Assembly: GCA_029243245.1 (NCBI GenBank)
Contig: JAQWSK010000004.1
Span: forward strand, 186,001 to 250,000
Direction: 5' to 3'
Source of the DNA: Flavobacteriaceae bacterium
GTDB taxonomy: Bacteria; Bacteroidota; Bacteroidia; Flavobacteriales; Flavobacteriaceae
DNA length: 64,000 nucleotides
The position numbers and the translations under genes were made by a program. Shown here in pieces: positions 10,999 to 19,142 of this stretch. The notes beneath the pieces were generated by a model. It did not search any database and was not told the origin of the DNA. It saw nothing but the letters and a program-made list of their open reading frames with translations. Each line of letters begins with the position of its first letter. Position 1 is the stretch's first letter.

Positions 10999-11006
10999 CA
11001 AAATTA
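10999..11006 (-). promoter_or_regulatory. possible -7 box for lptD-ridA
   Basis: The minus strand reads TAATTTTG, matching TAnnTTTG, 40 bases before the lptD ATG. No TTG -33 box is visible at the usual spacing. Confidence 0.3.
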
Positions 11007-11048
11007 AGGATATTTTTAGAGTTCTTTTTATAATGTAACGTTAATGAA

Positions 11049-12149
11049 ATGAAAATTGTAAAACTTAATTTAATAATACTACTATTAATTCCTTGGTTAT
11101 TACAATCCAACCCTTTTAAACATTTAAACAAACAATTTGTTGTTGTTCTTGATGCGGGCCATGGAGGATATGATTCTGGGAATATTGGGAATGGTTATTT
11201 AGAAAAAAAAATAGCATTGACAATAACTTTAGAGATCGGTCGATTACTTTCAAAACATAAAGAAATTGAGGTTATTTATACTCGAAAAGATGATAAATAT
11301 GTAGACCTTTTTAAAAGAGCTCAAATTGCTAATGATGCTGATGCCGATTTATTTATATCTATACATTGTGATGCATTCCCTTCACCAAATGTATATGGTG
11401 CTGGAACATTTGTTTTAGGACTTCATGCAAACGAAAGAAATTTTGAAGTTGCTAAAAAGGAAAACTCTGTGATTTTTCTTGAAGACGATTATGAGAAAAA
11501 TTATGATGGATTTAACCCAAACAGCCCAGAGTCAGTGATTAGCTTATTATTAATGCAGGAAGAGTACCTAGAACAAAGTATTGTTGCGGCAACTGCAATT
11601 CAAAAAAGTTTTATTAGTGTTTTAGGAAGAAAAGATCGAACTGTAAAACAAGCAGGCTTTATAGTTTTAAAATATACATATATGCCAAGTGTACTAGTTG
11701 AAACAGGATTTTTAACTAATAAAAATGAAGGAGCATATTTAAATTCATCAGAAGGTAAAAACTCTATGGCAAAAACAATTTCTAAAGCAATAGTTGATTA
11801 TAAAAATCAGTTAAATAGTTTAGTGTTAACTGATGAACCTAATAATATTATTCCTAAATCAAATGACGAAGATCCTATTTTATCCAAAAAAACAGTTTCT
11901 TATAAAGTGCAAATTTCTGCTAGTGAAAATGAAATTGAAGCTGCGCCCTACAATTTTAAAGGCTTGAAACCAATTTACAGAGTACAGAGTGGTTCGTTAT
12001 TTCGTTATTATTATGGTAATTCATCAAAATTTAAGAATGCTAAAAAAGATTTAAGAAAAGCAAAAAATAAAGGATTTAAATCTGCTTTTTTAATTGCTTT
12101 TTTAAATGATAAAAGTATTTCAATTGAAGAAGCCAAAAAACATGAATAA
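11049..12149 (+). CDS. N-acetylmuramoyl-L-alanine amidase (Amidase_3) with C-terminal SPOR-like domain
   Basis: 366 residues. A short signal peptide or anchor (residues 1-20) precedes an Amidase_3 domain (about 30-255): VVLDAGHGGYDSG supplies the first zinc His, DLFISIHCDAF the later His, and PSVLVETGFLTN the catalytic Glu. The last ~80 residues (SYKVQISAS...YRVQSGSLFRYYYG...) resemble a SPOR-type peptidoglycan-binding domain, which recognises denuded glycan at the septum. It cleaves the bond between MurNAc and the stem peptide during cell separation. It starts a long plus-strand run: an MCE gene follows after 38 bases. It is divergent from lptD. Confidence 0.9.
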   Translation: MKIVKLNLIILLLIPWLLQSNPFKHLNKQFVVVLDAGHGGYDSGNIGNGYLEKKIALTITLEIGRLLSKHKEIEVIYTRKDDKYVDLFKRAQIANDADADLFISIHCDAFPSPNVYGAGTFVLGLHANERNFEVAKKENSVIFLEDDYEKNYDGFNPNSPESVISLLLMQEEYLEQSIVAATAIQKSFISVLGRKDRTVKQAGFIVLKYTYMPSVLVETGFLTNKNEGAYLNSSEGKNSMAKTISKAIVDYKNQLNSLVLTDEPNNIIPKSNDEDPILSKKTVSYKVQISASENEIEAAPYNFKGLKPIYRVQSGSLFRYYYGNSSKFKNAKKDLRKAKNKGFKSAFLIAFLNDKSISIEEAKKHE

Positions 12150-12187
12150 AATAATAAATCACAATTGAATTTACCTAGCTTTGTATT

Positions 12188-13123
12188 ATGTTTAAAATAT
12201 CTAAAGAAATAAAGTCTTTTTTACTTGTATCAGTTGGTATTTTGTTGTTTGTTTTTGGTTATAATTTTTTGAAAGGACAATCATTATTAAAAAGTCAAAA
12301 AATTATTTACACTATTTACCCAGAAATTGAGGGTTTAATTCCAGGCGCGAAAATCACATTAAATGGTTTAACAATAGGTTCAGTAACAAAAGCAGATTTT
12401 CTTCCAGGTTCTACTGAAATATTGATAACTATGAACATTCGTGGAGATGTTAATTTTTCTAAAAATAGTCAAGCTATTTTATATGAAACAGGTCTTATTG
12501 GTGGAAAAGCAATTTCAATTTTACCTAATTTTAATTCTGGAAAATTAGTGATAACTGGTGATACATTAAACTCTTCAATAAAACCCGGATTTACAGAGCT
12601 TGTTAATCGTCAAATTGCACCATTACAGCAAAAAATTGTAAGTACATTAACCAGTGTTGATTCTTTATTTTCGGGTGTTAGTAATGTTTTAAATAAAGAC
12701 ACTCAAAATAATTTAAAAATCACCTTAGAAAATCTGAGTGTTTCTCTTGAAAATATAAATAAAGCATCAGTTGTTTTATCTGATCTATTAGTTTCTAACC
12801 AAGATACTTTTTCAAATACAATGGAGAATTTATCTACTACTTCAAAAAACCTATCTACTATAACTGATTCTCTTACAGCAATTAAATTTGCATACACTGT
12901 CAAACAATATGAGATTGTAGCTAATAATATTAATCAATTGTTGATTTCCTTAGAAGCGGGTGAAGGATCAGCTGGTAAATTTTTGAAAAATGATTCTGTA
13001 TATGATAGATTAGATAATGCTGCAAATGCACTGGAAACTTTATTAAATGATTTAAAACAGAACCCTAAACGATATGTTCATTTTTCAATTTTCGGAAATA
13101 AAGAAAAGTCTGAAGATAAATAA
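12188..13123 (+). CDS. MCE/MlaD family lipid-transport substrate-binding protein
   Basis: 311 residues: one N-terminal membrane anchor (about 9-27) and an MCE domain at about 35-120 (TIYPEIEGLIPGAKITLNGLTIGSV, ETGLIGGKAISILP). The rest is a long, probably helical or coiled-coil tail rich in Ser, Asn and Leu. MCE proteins are periplasmic parts of ABC systems that move phospholipids between membranes (Mla type). The MlaE permease and MlaF ATPase are not in this window. It lies between the amidase and an Fe-S gene, an arrangement I recognise from other Flavobacteriaceae. Confidence 0.88.
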   Translation: MFKISKEIKSFLLVSVGILLFVFGYNFLKGQSLLKSQKIIYTIYPEIEGLIPGAKITLNGLTIGSVTKADFLPGSTEILITMNIRGDVNFSKNSQAILYETGLIGGKAISILPNFNSGKLVITGDTLNSSIKPGFTELVNRQIAPLQQKIVSTLTSVDSLFSGVSNVLNKDTQNNLKITLENLSVSLENINKASVVLSDLLVSNQDTFSNTMENLSTTSKNLSTITDSLTAIKFAYTVKQYEIVANNINQLLISLEAGEGSAGKFLKNDSVYDRLDNAANALETLLNDLKQNPKRYVHFSIFGNKEKSEDK

Positions 13124-13138
13124 TTGACTTATTTAAAT

Positions 13139-14464
13139 ATGGCATTAATACCTAACGTTTTATTTTTTATTGTTCTTTCAGCAGGTTTGAGTCTTTTTGC
13201 TTTCAATATTAAAAAAGTAATCAATAATATTAAGTTAGGAAAAGACATTGACAGATACGATAAAAAGCCTGAAAGGTGGAGGAATATGATTCTTTTGGCT
13301 TTAGGCCAATCTAAGATGGTTCATAAACCTGTTTCTGGGATATTACATGTTATAGTTTATGTAGGTTTTATTTTAATTAATATAGAATTACTTGAAATAA
13401 TAGTTGATGGATTGCTTGGAACCCATAGAGTTTTTGCCCCTTATTTGGGAAAGTTTTATAATATTCTTATTGGAACATTTGAAATATTAGCTTTTTTAGT
13501 GATTTTAGCAGTTGTTGTTTTTTGGATTAGAAGAAATATTATAAAGTTAAAAAGGTTTATCCATCCTGAAATGAAAGGTTGGCCAAAAAATGACGCGGAC
13601 TTTATACTTTATTTTGAAATTGTTTTAATGTTTCTATTTCTTTCAATGAATGCTACAGATGGTTTATTACAGAGTTTAAACACGCCAGATTATCTAAAAG
13701 TAGGTGCCTATCCAATTTCAATATATTTTCAACCATTATATGATGGTTTTTCTCAATCAAGTTTAATTATTTTAGAACGTGCTTTTTGGTGGCTACACAT
13801 TATTGGAATTTTAATATTTGCAAATTATTTATATTACTCAAAACATTTACATATTTTACTTGCATTCCCAAACACATTTTATGCCAATCTAGATTCAAAG
13901 GGAAAATTTATAAATAATTCTAATGTTACAAAAGAAGTTAAATTGATGATGGATTCGAATGCAAATCTTTTTGCAGCACCTCCATCTGATTCACCTCCAG
14001 AAAAGTTTGGTGTTTCTGATGTAGTTGATATGAATTGGGTTCAGTTATTAAATGCTTATACATGTACTGAATGTGGAAGGTGTACAAGTGAGTGTCCAGC
14101 TAATCAGACTGGAAAAAAATTATCACCTAGAAAAATTATGATGGATACGCGTGATAGATTAGTTGAGGTTGGTGATAATTTTAGAGAAAATAAAGGAGAG
14201 TTTATACCTGATGGAAAAGAGCTTCTTAATGATTATATTTCATCAGAAGAAATTTGGGCATGCACATCATGTAATGCTTGTGTTGAAGCTTGTCCTATCG
14301 GGATTGACCCTTTATCAATTATAATGGATATGCGTCAATATTTAGTTATGGAACAATCTTCAGCACCTGGAGATTTAAATAAAATGATGGGTAATATTGA
14401 AAATAATGGAGCTCCATGGCCATTTAATAATCAAGACAGGTTGTTATGGGCAAACGAAAATTAA
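13139..14464 (+). CDS. membrane-bound [4Fe-4S] electron-transfer subunit (HdrC/cytochrome b-like fusion)
   Basis: 441 residues from the ATG at 13139; a TTG at 13124 would add five residues and is less likely. The N-terminal ~250 residues hold several membrane helices with His residues, like NarI/HdrE-type cytochrome b domains. The C-terminal part has two ferredoxin-type clusters: CTECGRCTSECPANQTGKKL and CTSCNACVEACPIG, each CxxCxxCxxxCP. It probably passes electrons between the membrane and the CCG-domain protein encoded at 14934. The two, with a HAD gene between, are tightly spaced (15 and 10 bases). The electron donor and acceptor are not known from the sequence. Confidence 0.82.
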   Translation: MALIPNVLFFIVLSAGLSLFAFNIKKVINNIKLGKDIDRYDKKPERWRNMILLALGQSKMVHKPVSGILHVIVYVGFILINIELLEIIVDGLLGTHRVFAPYLGKFYNILIGTFEILAFLVILAVVVFWIRRNIIKLKRFIHPEMKGWPKNDADFILYFEIVLMFLFLSMNATDGLLQSLNTPDYLKVGAYPISIYFQPLYDGFSQSSLIILERAFWWLHIIGILIFANYLYYSKHLHILLAFPNTFYANLDSKGKFINNSNVTKEVKLMMDSNANLFAAPPSDSPPEKFGVSDVVDMNWVQLLNAYTCTECGRCTSECPANQTGKKLSPRKIMMDTRDRLVEVGDNFRENKGEFIPDGKELLNDYISSEEIWACTSCNACVEACPIGIDPLSIIMDMRQYLVMEQSSAPGDLNKMMGNIENNGAPWPFNNQDRLLWANEN

Positions 14465-14479
14465 TTAATTAAAATTATT

Positions 14480-14923
14480 ATGCAAAAAGAAGAAGCGGAG
14501 AATTATTTACATAAAAAGGTAGAAGATGGTGAAGTTGTTAGCCCTGTGTTACCGGATGGTGTTAAAAATTATTTAATTGATATAGATGGAACTATATCTG
14601 ATGATATTCCAAATGAAGAGCCTGAGAGAATGGCAACTGCTGAGGCTTATCCAGATGCTCTGCATACATTAAATAAATGGTATGATGAAGGACATCTAAT
14701 TTGTTTTTTTACCTCTAGAGTAGAATCTCATAGAGATGTAACCTCTAAATGGTTAAAGAAAAATGGATTTAAATATCATAGTCTTTTGATGGGTAAGCCT
14801 CGAGGAGGTAATTACCATTGGGTAGATAATCATTTGGTTAAGGCCACACGTTACAATGGTAAATTTACTGATTTAGTTGAAAAAGAAGTAACAATTGAAG
14901 TTTTTGACGACGGAAAATCTTAA
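14480..14923 (+). CDS. small HAD-superfamily phosphatase-like protein
   Basis: 147 residues. YLIDIDGTISDD at residues 31-42 is HAD motif I (Asp34, Asp36), FFTSRVESH is motif II, and GGNYHWVDNH has the acidic part expected near the C-terminus. It lacks a large cap domain, so it is a compact phosphatase or phosphotransferase. Homologues in Flavobacteria are often labelled phosphoheptose isomerase; nothing here shows the SIS fold of that enzyme, so I do not use that name. It sits between the two halves of an Fe-S electron-transfer module with very short gaps, which suggests a linked role, but the substrate is unknown. Confidence 0.75.
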   Translation: MQKEEAENYLHKKVEDGEVVSPVLPDGVKNYLIDIDGTISDDIPNEEPERMATAEAYPDALHTLNKWYDEGHLICFFTSRVESHRDVTSKWLKKNGFKYHSLLMGKPRGGNYHWVDNHLVKATRYNGKFTDLVEKEVTIEVFDDGKS

Positions 14924-14933
14924 AAACTAAGTT

Positions 14934-15713
14934 ATGGAAATACCTACGTTAGCTTCAATGATTGCAGAGGGAAAAAAACCTGATGTTCTTTTTTGGGTAG
15001 GGTGCGCTGGAAGTTTTGATGAACGAGCTAAAAAGATAACAAAAGCATTTGTTAAAATTTTAAATAATTCAGGCATTTCTTATGCAGTACTTGGTACAGA
15101 AGAAAGCTGTACAGGGGACCCCGCTAAACGATCTGGAAATGAATTTTTATTTCAAATGCAGGCTATTGCAAATATTCAGGTTATGAATGCTTATGAGGTT
15201 ACTAAAATAGTAACAACATGTCCTCATTGTTTCAATACCCTTAAAAATGAATATCCTGAATTAGGCGGATATTATCAAGTAGAACATCACACTCAATTTC
15301 TTAAAAGATTACTTGAAGAAGGTAAGATTACCCTTCAGGGGGGAAGCTTTAAAGGTAAGCGAATAACATTTCATGATCCATGTTATTTAGGTAGAGCAAA
15401 TAAAGTTTATGAAGCTCCAAGAGATTTAATTAAAAAATTGGATGCTGAGTTAGTTGAAATGAAAAACTGTAAATCAAAAGGTTTATGTTGTGGTGCAGGA
15501 GGAGCTCAAATGTTTAAAGAGCCAGAAAAGGGGAATAAAGAAATTAACATCGAAAGAACTGAACAAGCTATTGAAGTAAAACCTGATGTTATTGCAGTTG
15601 GATGCCCCTTTTGTAATACAATGATAACTGATGGTGTAAAAAGCAAAGAAAAAGAAAACTCTATACCGGTTAGAGATATATCTGAACTAATTGCTGAAGC
15701 TGAAAACCTATAA
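14934..15713 (+). CDS. CCG-domain (HdrB/GlpC/LutA-like) Fe-S oxidoreductase subunit
   Basis: 259 residues with cysteine-rich CCG-type domains: WVGCAGSFD near residue 22, TTCPHCFNTL near residue 97, HDPCYLGR at about residue 145, then CKSKGLCCGAGGAQM and VGCPFCNTM. Such domains bind a non-cubane or [4Fe-4S] cluster in heterodisulfide reductase HdrB, glycolate oxidase GlcF and lactate dehydrogenase LutA. The first half has SCTGDPA instead of a full CCG motif. With the membrane Fe-S gene upstream it forms a two-part HdrBC-like module, probably a dehydrogenase or disulfide-linked redox complex on the cytoplasmic face. The physiological substrate is unknown. Confidence 0.82.
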   Translation: MEIPTLASMIAEGKKPDVLFWVGCAGSFDERAKKITKAFVKILNNSGISYAVLGTEESCTGDPAKRSGNEFLFQMQAIANIQVMNAYEVTKIVTTCPHCFNTLKNEYPELGGYYQVEHHTQFLKRLLEEGKITLQGGSFKGKRITFHDPCYLGRANKVYEAPRDLIKKLDAELVEMKNCKSKGLCCGAGGAQMFKEPEKGNKEINIERTEQAIEVKPDVIAVGCPFCNTMITDGVKSKEKENSIPVRDISELIAEAENL

Positions 15714-15714
15714 A

Positions 15715-16200
15715 ATGAAAATATCTTTTAATAAACTTTCAGATAATGCTCGAATATGGATTTACCCAGCAAGTAGAAAAATAAGTAATTTAGAGACTCT
15801 GGAGATTAAAAAATTATGTGATGATTTCACTGATCAATGGACTGCTCATAATAGTTCACTCAAAGCATCAGTCGATATTCCGTATAATAGGTTCATTGTT
15901 TTAGGATTAGAAACAGATTTTAATGCTGCTTCTGGCTGTTCAATAGATTCATCCGTTCATTTTATCCAATCTTTGGAAAAAAAATATGATATTATTTTAC
16001 TTGATAAAATGAACGTAACCTTTAAACAGGGAGAATATTTAACTTATAAAAGTTTAAATGATTTCAAGAGTATGGTTAAAAAAGGTTCAGTTAATAGTAA
16101 TACAATAGTCTTTAATAATTTAGTTAATGATATAGCTAGTTATCGTTCTGAGTGGGAAATCCCTATGAAAGACAGTTGGCATTCTCGATTTATTAAGTAA
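15715..16200 (+). CDS. conserved flavobacterial protein of unknown function
   Basis: 161 residues from the ATG at 15715; an in-frame TTG at 15691 would overlap the upstream gene by 23 bases and is less likely. I recognise it as a protein conserved in Flavobacteriaceae that is often misnamed ABC transporter ATPase; there is no Walker A, signature or Walker B motif, so that name is wrong. It has no signal peptide or membrane segment. Visible features are an Asp/Ser-rich centre (ASGCSIDSSVHFIQSLEKKY) and a Trp-rich end (YRSEWEIPMKDSWHSRF). It starts one base after the stop of the Fe-S gene and ends one base before the GH3 gene, so it is in the same operon. Confidence 0.7.
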   Translation: MKISFNKLSDNARIWIYPASRKISNLETLEIKKLCDDFTDQWTAHNSSLKASVDIPYNRFIVLGLETDFNAASGCSIDSSVHFIQSLEKKYDIILLDKMNVTFKQGEYLTYKSLNDFKSMVKKGSVNSNTIVFNNLVNDIASYRSEWEIPMKDSWHSRFIK

Positions 16201-16201
16201 A

Positions 16202-19132
16202 ATGAAATATTTTTATAGTTTAATACTAATATTTTTTTGTCTTTTAAAAGCAAATTCGCAACAACCTGATCCGCTTTTATCATTTGATCATTTATTACAA
16301 AAAAAATGGGTAGACAGTATATACAAATCTATTTCATTAAAAGAAAAAATAGGTCAACTATTTATGCCTATTGTTTTCTCTAATGCAGATTCTGTTCATT
16401 TAAAAGAAACACTAGATTTAGTAAAAAAATATAAAATAGGGGGGCTTATATTTTCTAAGGGAAATAGTGAATCTCAAATTAAATGGAGTAATATTTTTCA
16501 ATCAGAAGCAAAGATTCCTTTATTGATATCAATGGACGCTGAGTGGGGAGTTGCTATGAGATTAGATGATGTTTTGCCTTTTCCATGGAATATGACTCTT
16601 GGAGCAACTAATGACAGTCAGTTAATATATGATATTGGTAAAAGAATTGGTGAACAATCTTTAAGGTTAGGAATAAACATGAATTTCTCTCCTGTTTTAG
16701 ATGTAAATACAAATCCTAAAAATCCAATTATTGGAAATAGATCATTTGGTGAATCAGTAGAAATTGTTTCCAAAAAAAGTATTGCAATTATGAAAGGGAT
16801 GCATAGTGCAAATATTTTGACTTCTGGCAAGCATTTTCCTGGACATGGAGAAACATCAAAAGATTCTCATAAAACACTTCCAACTATAAAGTCTAATAAA
16901 AAACATATTTATGAAATAGAATTAGCGCCTTTTAAAAAACTTATAGAAGAAGGAATTTCATCAATAATGATAGGCCATCTAAACATCCCTAGTCTTCAAG
17001 ACTCTAATCTACCTTCATCATTATCTAAACGTATAGTAACTGAGTTATTAAAAAATGAATTAGGGTTTAATGGTTTGATTTTTACTGATGCACTTAACAT
17101 GAAGGGAATTTTAGGTTCAAAAACAATTGGTAATATTGATTTAGCAGCTTTTATTGCAGGAAATGATATTATTTTAATTTCTAAAAATACTCCAGAGGGA
17201 ATAAGTGCAATTGAAAAGGCATATTTATCGGGTTTAATATCTGAATCAAGATTAGAGCATTCGGTTAAAAAGATATTAAAGTCTAAATACAAATCTAATT
17301 TAAATAAATATACTCCTATCAATTTATTAGATAGTCCTTTAAGTTCTGCTAAAGACACACTTTTAGTTTCTAAAGTTTTTCAAAGAGCTATTACTGTTCT
17401 TGAAAATAAAAATCAAATACTACCTCTTAAAATCAATAAAAAATATGGTTATTTATCTTTAGGTAAGGGCTCTGGTTTACATTTTAATAATAAGCTAAAA
17501 GTATATGCTAATATTGATGATGTAGTTGGTTATGACTACAGAAATATTATTAATCAAGCTAAAATAAATAATTGGGATGCCATTATAATTGGATGGCATC
17601 CCAATAAAATCAATAATAACCCATTTTTAAAGACGAAACTCTCCTCAAAAGAATTACAACTAATAAGAAAAGTTAGTTCAAAAATACCAGTCATTGTTAA
17701 TGCTTTTGCTAATCCATATTCTGTTTATGAAATTGAAAAACTGAAGAATATTAAAAGTATAATAATCAGTTATCAAAATAATGAAATTGCTCAAAAAGTT
17801 AGTGCTGACTCAATGTTTGGTGTTAATGAAATTGACGGAAAAATACCTGTTAGAGCCGGTAAAAAATATCCATTAGGATCAGGTATAAAAATATTATCAA
17901 AACAGTTTTTAGGTTATTCAGAACCTTCGCTTGAAGGATTTGACACAAGTAAATTGAATGCTATAGATCAATTAGCAAAAACTGCTATAGATTCATTTAT
18001 GACCCCTGGTATACAAATGTTAATTGCTAGACATGGCAAGATTGTTTATCAAAAGAATTTTGGATATCACACATATGATAAATTAACGAAAGTAACGGAC
18101 TCATCAATTTATGATGTTGCTTCACTCACTAAAATATTAGCTACATTACCTTTAGTTATGAGAGATGTTTCTGTTGGTAAAATTAATTTAGACACTAAGG
18201 TTGGGGAATTGCTGCCTGAATGGAAAAATTCAAATAAGCAAAATATTTCATTAAAAGAAATTCTTTCTCATAATGGAAGATTACAACCATGGATTCCTTT
18301 TTATAAAGAAACTTTAACCAATGATGGTATGCCAAAGAAAAGATTTTACAATACTGAGTATTCTAGATCTCATAAATTGAAAGTAACAGAGAACTTGTAT
18401 TTAAAAAATAGATATGAAAAAAAAATACTCAATAAAATCAAGCAAAGTGAACTTATTGACACTTTAAAACTTAAATCGTATAAAAGAAAGAATAATTATT
18501 CTGACTTAACGTATTATATTTTAAAACAATATTTAGAAGCAGTCTACAATACAAGATTAGATTTTCTTGTTGAAGACAAAATATACTCCCAATTAGGCTT
18601 GCATTTTACTACTTATAACCCTAAAAATAAATACTCAAAAGAAATCATTGTTCCATCAGAAGTAGATAGTTATTATAGGTATACAACTCTTCAAGGAGAT
18701 GTTCATGATATGGGAGCTGCTATGTTAGGTGGGGTTGGTGGGCATGCTGGAATTTTTTCAAATGCATATGAGGTTGCTATTATAATGCAAATGTATTTAC
18801 AGAAGGGGTATTATAATAACAAAAAATTATTTTCAAGCTCTACCTTTGATTTATTTAACAGTTGTTATTATTGTGAGTATGGAAACCGACACGGAGTTGG
18901 TTTTGACAAACCTCAAATAGAAGGAGTTGGTTCAACTTGTGGATGCATATCTAAAGAAAGCTTTGGGCATTCTGGCTTTACAGGAACTTATGCTTGGGCA
19001 GATCCAGAAAAAGAAATAGTATTTGTATTTTTATCAAATAGAACGTTTCCAACTATGGAAAATAAATTATTAGTTAGCCATAATATTCGAACTCGAATTC
19101 AGGGTTTATTGTATGATGCCTTAGAAAATTAA
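16202..19132 (+). CDS. GH3 beta-N-acetylhexosaminidase fused to a beta-lactamase-type serine hydrolase
   Basis: 976 residues with a signal peptide (ends near LKANS-QQ). Residues ~40-370 are a GH3 (NagZ-type) domain: GKHFPGHGETSKDSHKTLP at about 209-227 is the mobile loop carrying the Asp-His acid/base pair, and FTDALNMKGI at about 293-302 holds the nucleophile Asp. A C-terminal alpha/beta domain follows (~385-570). Residues ~590-976 are a class C beta-lactamase/PBP4-like domain with SLTK (Ser641, Lys644) and HSGFTGTYAW near the end. The fusion is known in Bacteroidota. It probably acts in the periplasm on cell-wall muropeptides, the GH3 part cutting GlcNAc and the hydrolase part acting on peptide or ester bonds. 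It is tightly linked to genes on both sides. Confidence 0.88.
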   Translation: MKYFYSLILIFFCLLKANSQQPDPLLSFDHLLQKKWVDSIYKSISLKEKIGQLFMPIVFSNADSVHLKETLDLVKKYKIGGLIFSKGNSESQIKWSNIFQSEAKIPLLISMDAEWGVAMRLDDVLPFPWNMTLGATNDSQLIYDIGKRIGEQSLRLGINMNFSPVLDVNTNPKNPIIGNRSFGESVEIVSKKSIAIMKGMHSANILTSGKHFPGHGETSKDSHKTLPTIKSNKKHIYEIELAPFKKLIEEGISSIMIGHLNIPSLQDSNLPSSLSKRIVTELLKNELGFNGLIFTDALNMKGILGSKTIGNIDLAAFIAGNDIILISKNTPEGISAIEKAYLSGLISESRLEHSVKKILKSKYKSNLNKYTPINLLDSPLSSAKDTLLVSKVFQRAITVLENKNQILPLKINKKYGYLSLGKGSGLHFNNKLKVYANIDDVVGYDYRNIINQAKINNWDAIIIGWHPNKINNNPFLKTKLSSKELQLIRKVSSKIPVIVNAFANPYSVYEIEKLKNIKSIIISYQNNEIAQKVSADSMFGVNEIDGKIPVRAGKKYPLGSGIKILSKQFLGYSEPSLEGFDTSKLNAIDQLAKTAIDSFMTPGIQMLIARHGKIVYQKNFGYHTYDKLTKVTDSSIYDVASLTKILATLPLVMRDVSVGKINLDTKVGELLPEWKNSNKQNISLKEILSHNGRLQPWIPFYKETLTNDGMPKKRFYNTEYSRSHKLKVTENLYLKNRYEKKILNKIKQSELIDTLKLKSYKRKNNYSDLTYYILKQYLEAVYNTRLDFLVEDKIYSQLGLHFTTYNPKNKYSKEIIVPSEVDSYYRYTTLQGDVHDMGAAMLGGVGGHAGIFSNAYEVAIIMQMYLQKGYYNNKKLFSSSTFDLFNSCYYCEYGNRHGVGFDKPQIEGVGSTCGCISKESFGHSGFTGTYAWADPEKEIVFVFLSNRTFPTMENKLLVSHNIRTRIQGLLYDALEN
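17571..17605 (+). repeat. perfect 13-bp inverted repeat inside the GH3 gene
   Basis: ATTGGGATGCCAT (17571-17583) and ATGGCATCCCAAT (17593-17605) are exact reverse complements around a 9-base loop. The stem lies in coding sequence for NWDAIIIGWHPN, in the linker after the GH3 catalytic domain, and has six G-C pairs in otherwise AT-rich surroundings. No T-run follows, so it is not a standard terminator. Confidence 0.7.
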
Positions 19133-19142
19133 ATAATTAAAT

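Noticed and set aside
14480-14923. Phosphoheptose isomerase name for the small HAD gene
   Set aside because: The sequence has HAD motifs and no SIS sugar-isomerase fold.
15715-16200. ABC transporter ATPase name often given to this family
   Set aside because: No Walker A, signature or Walker B motifs are present.
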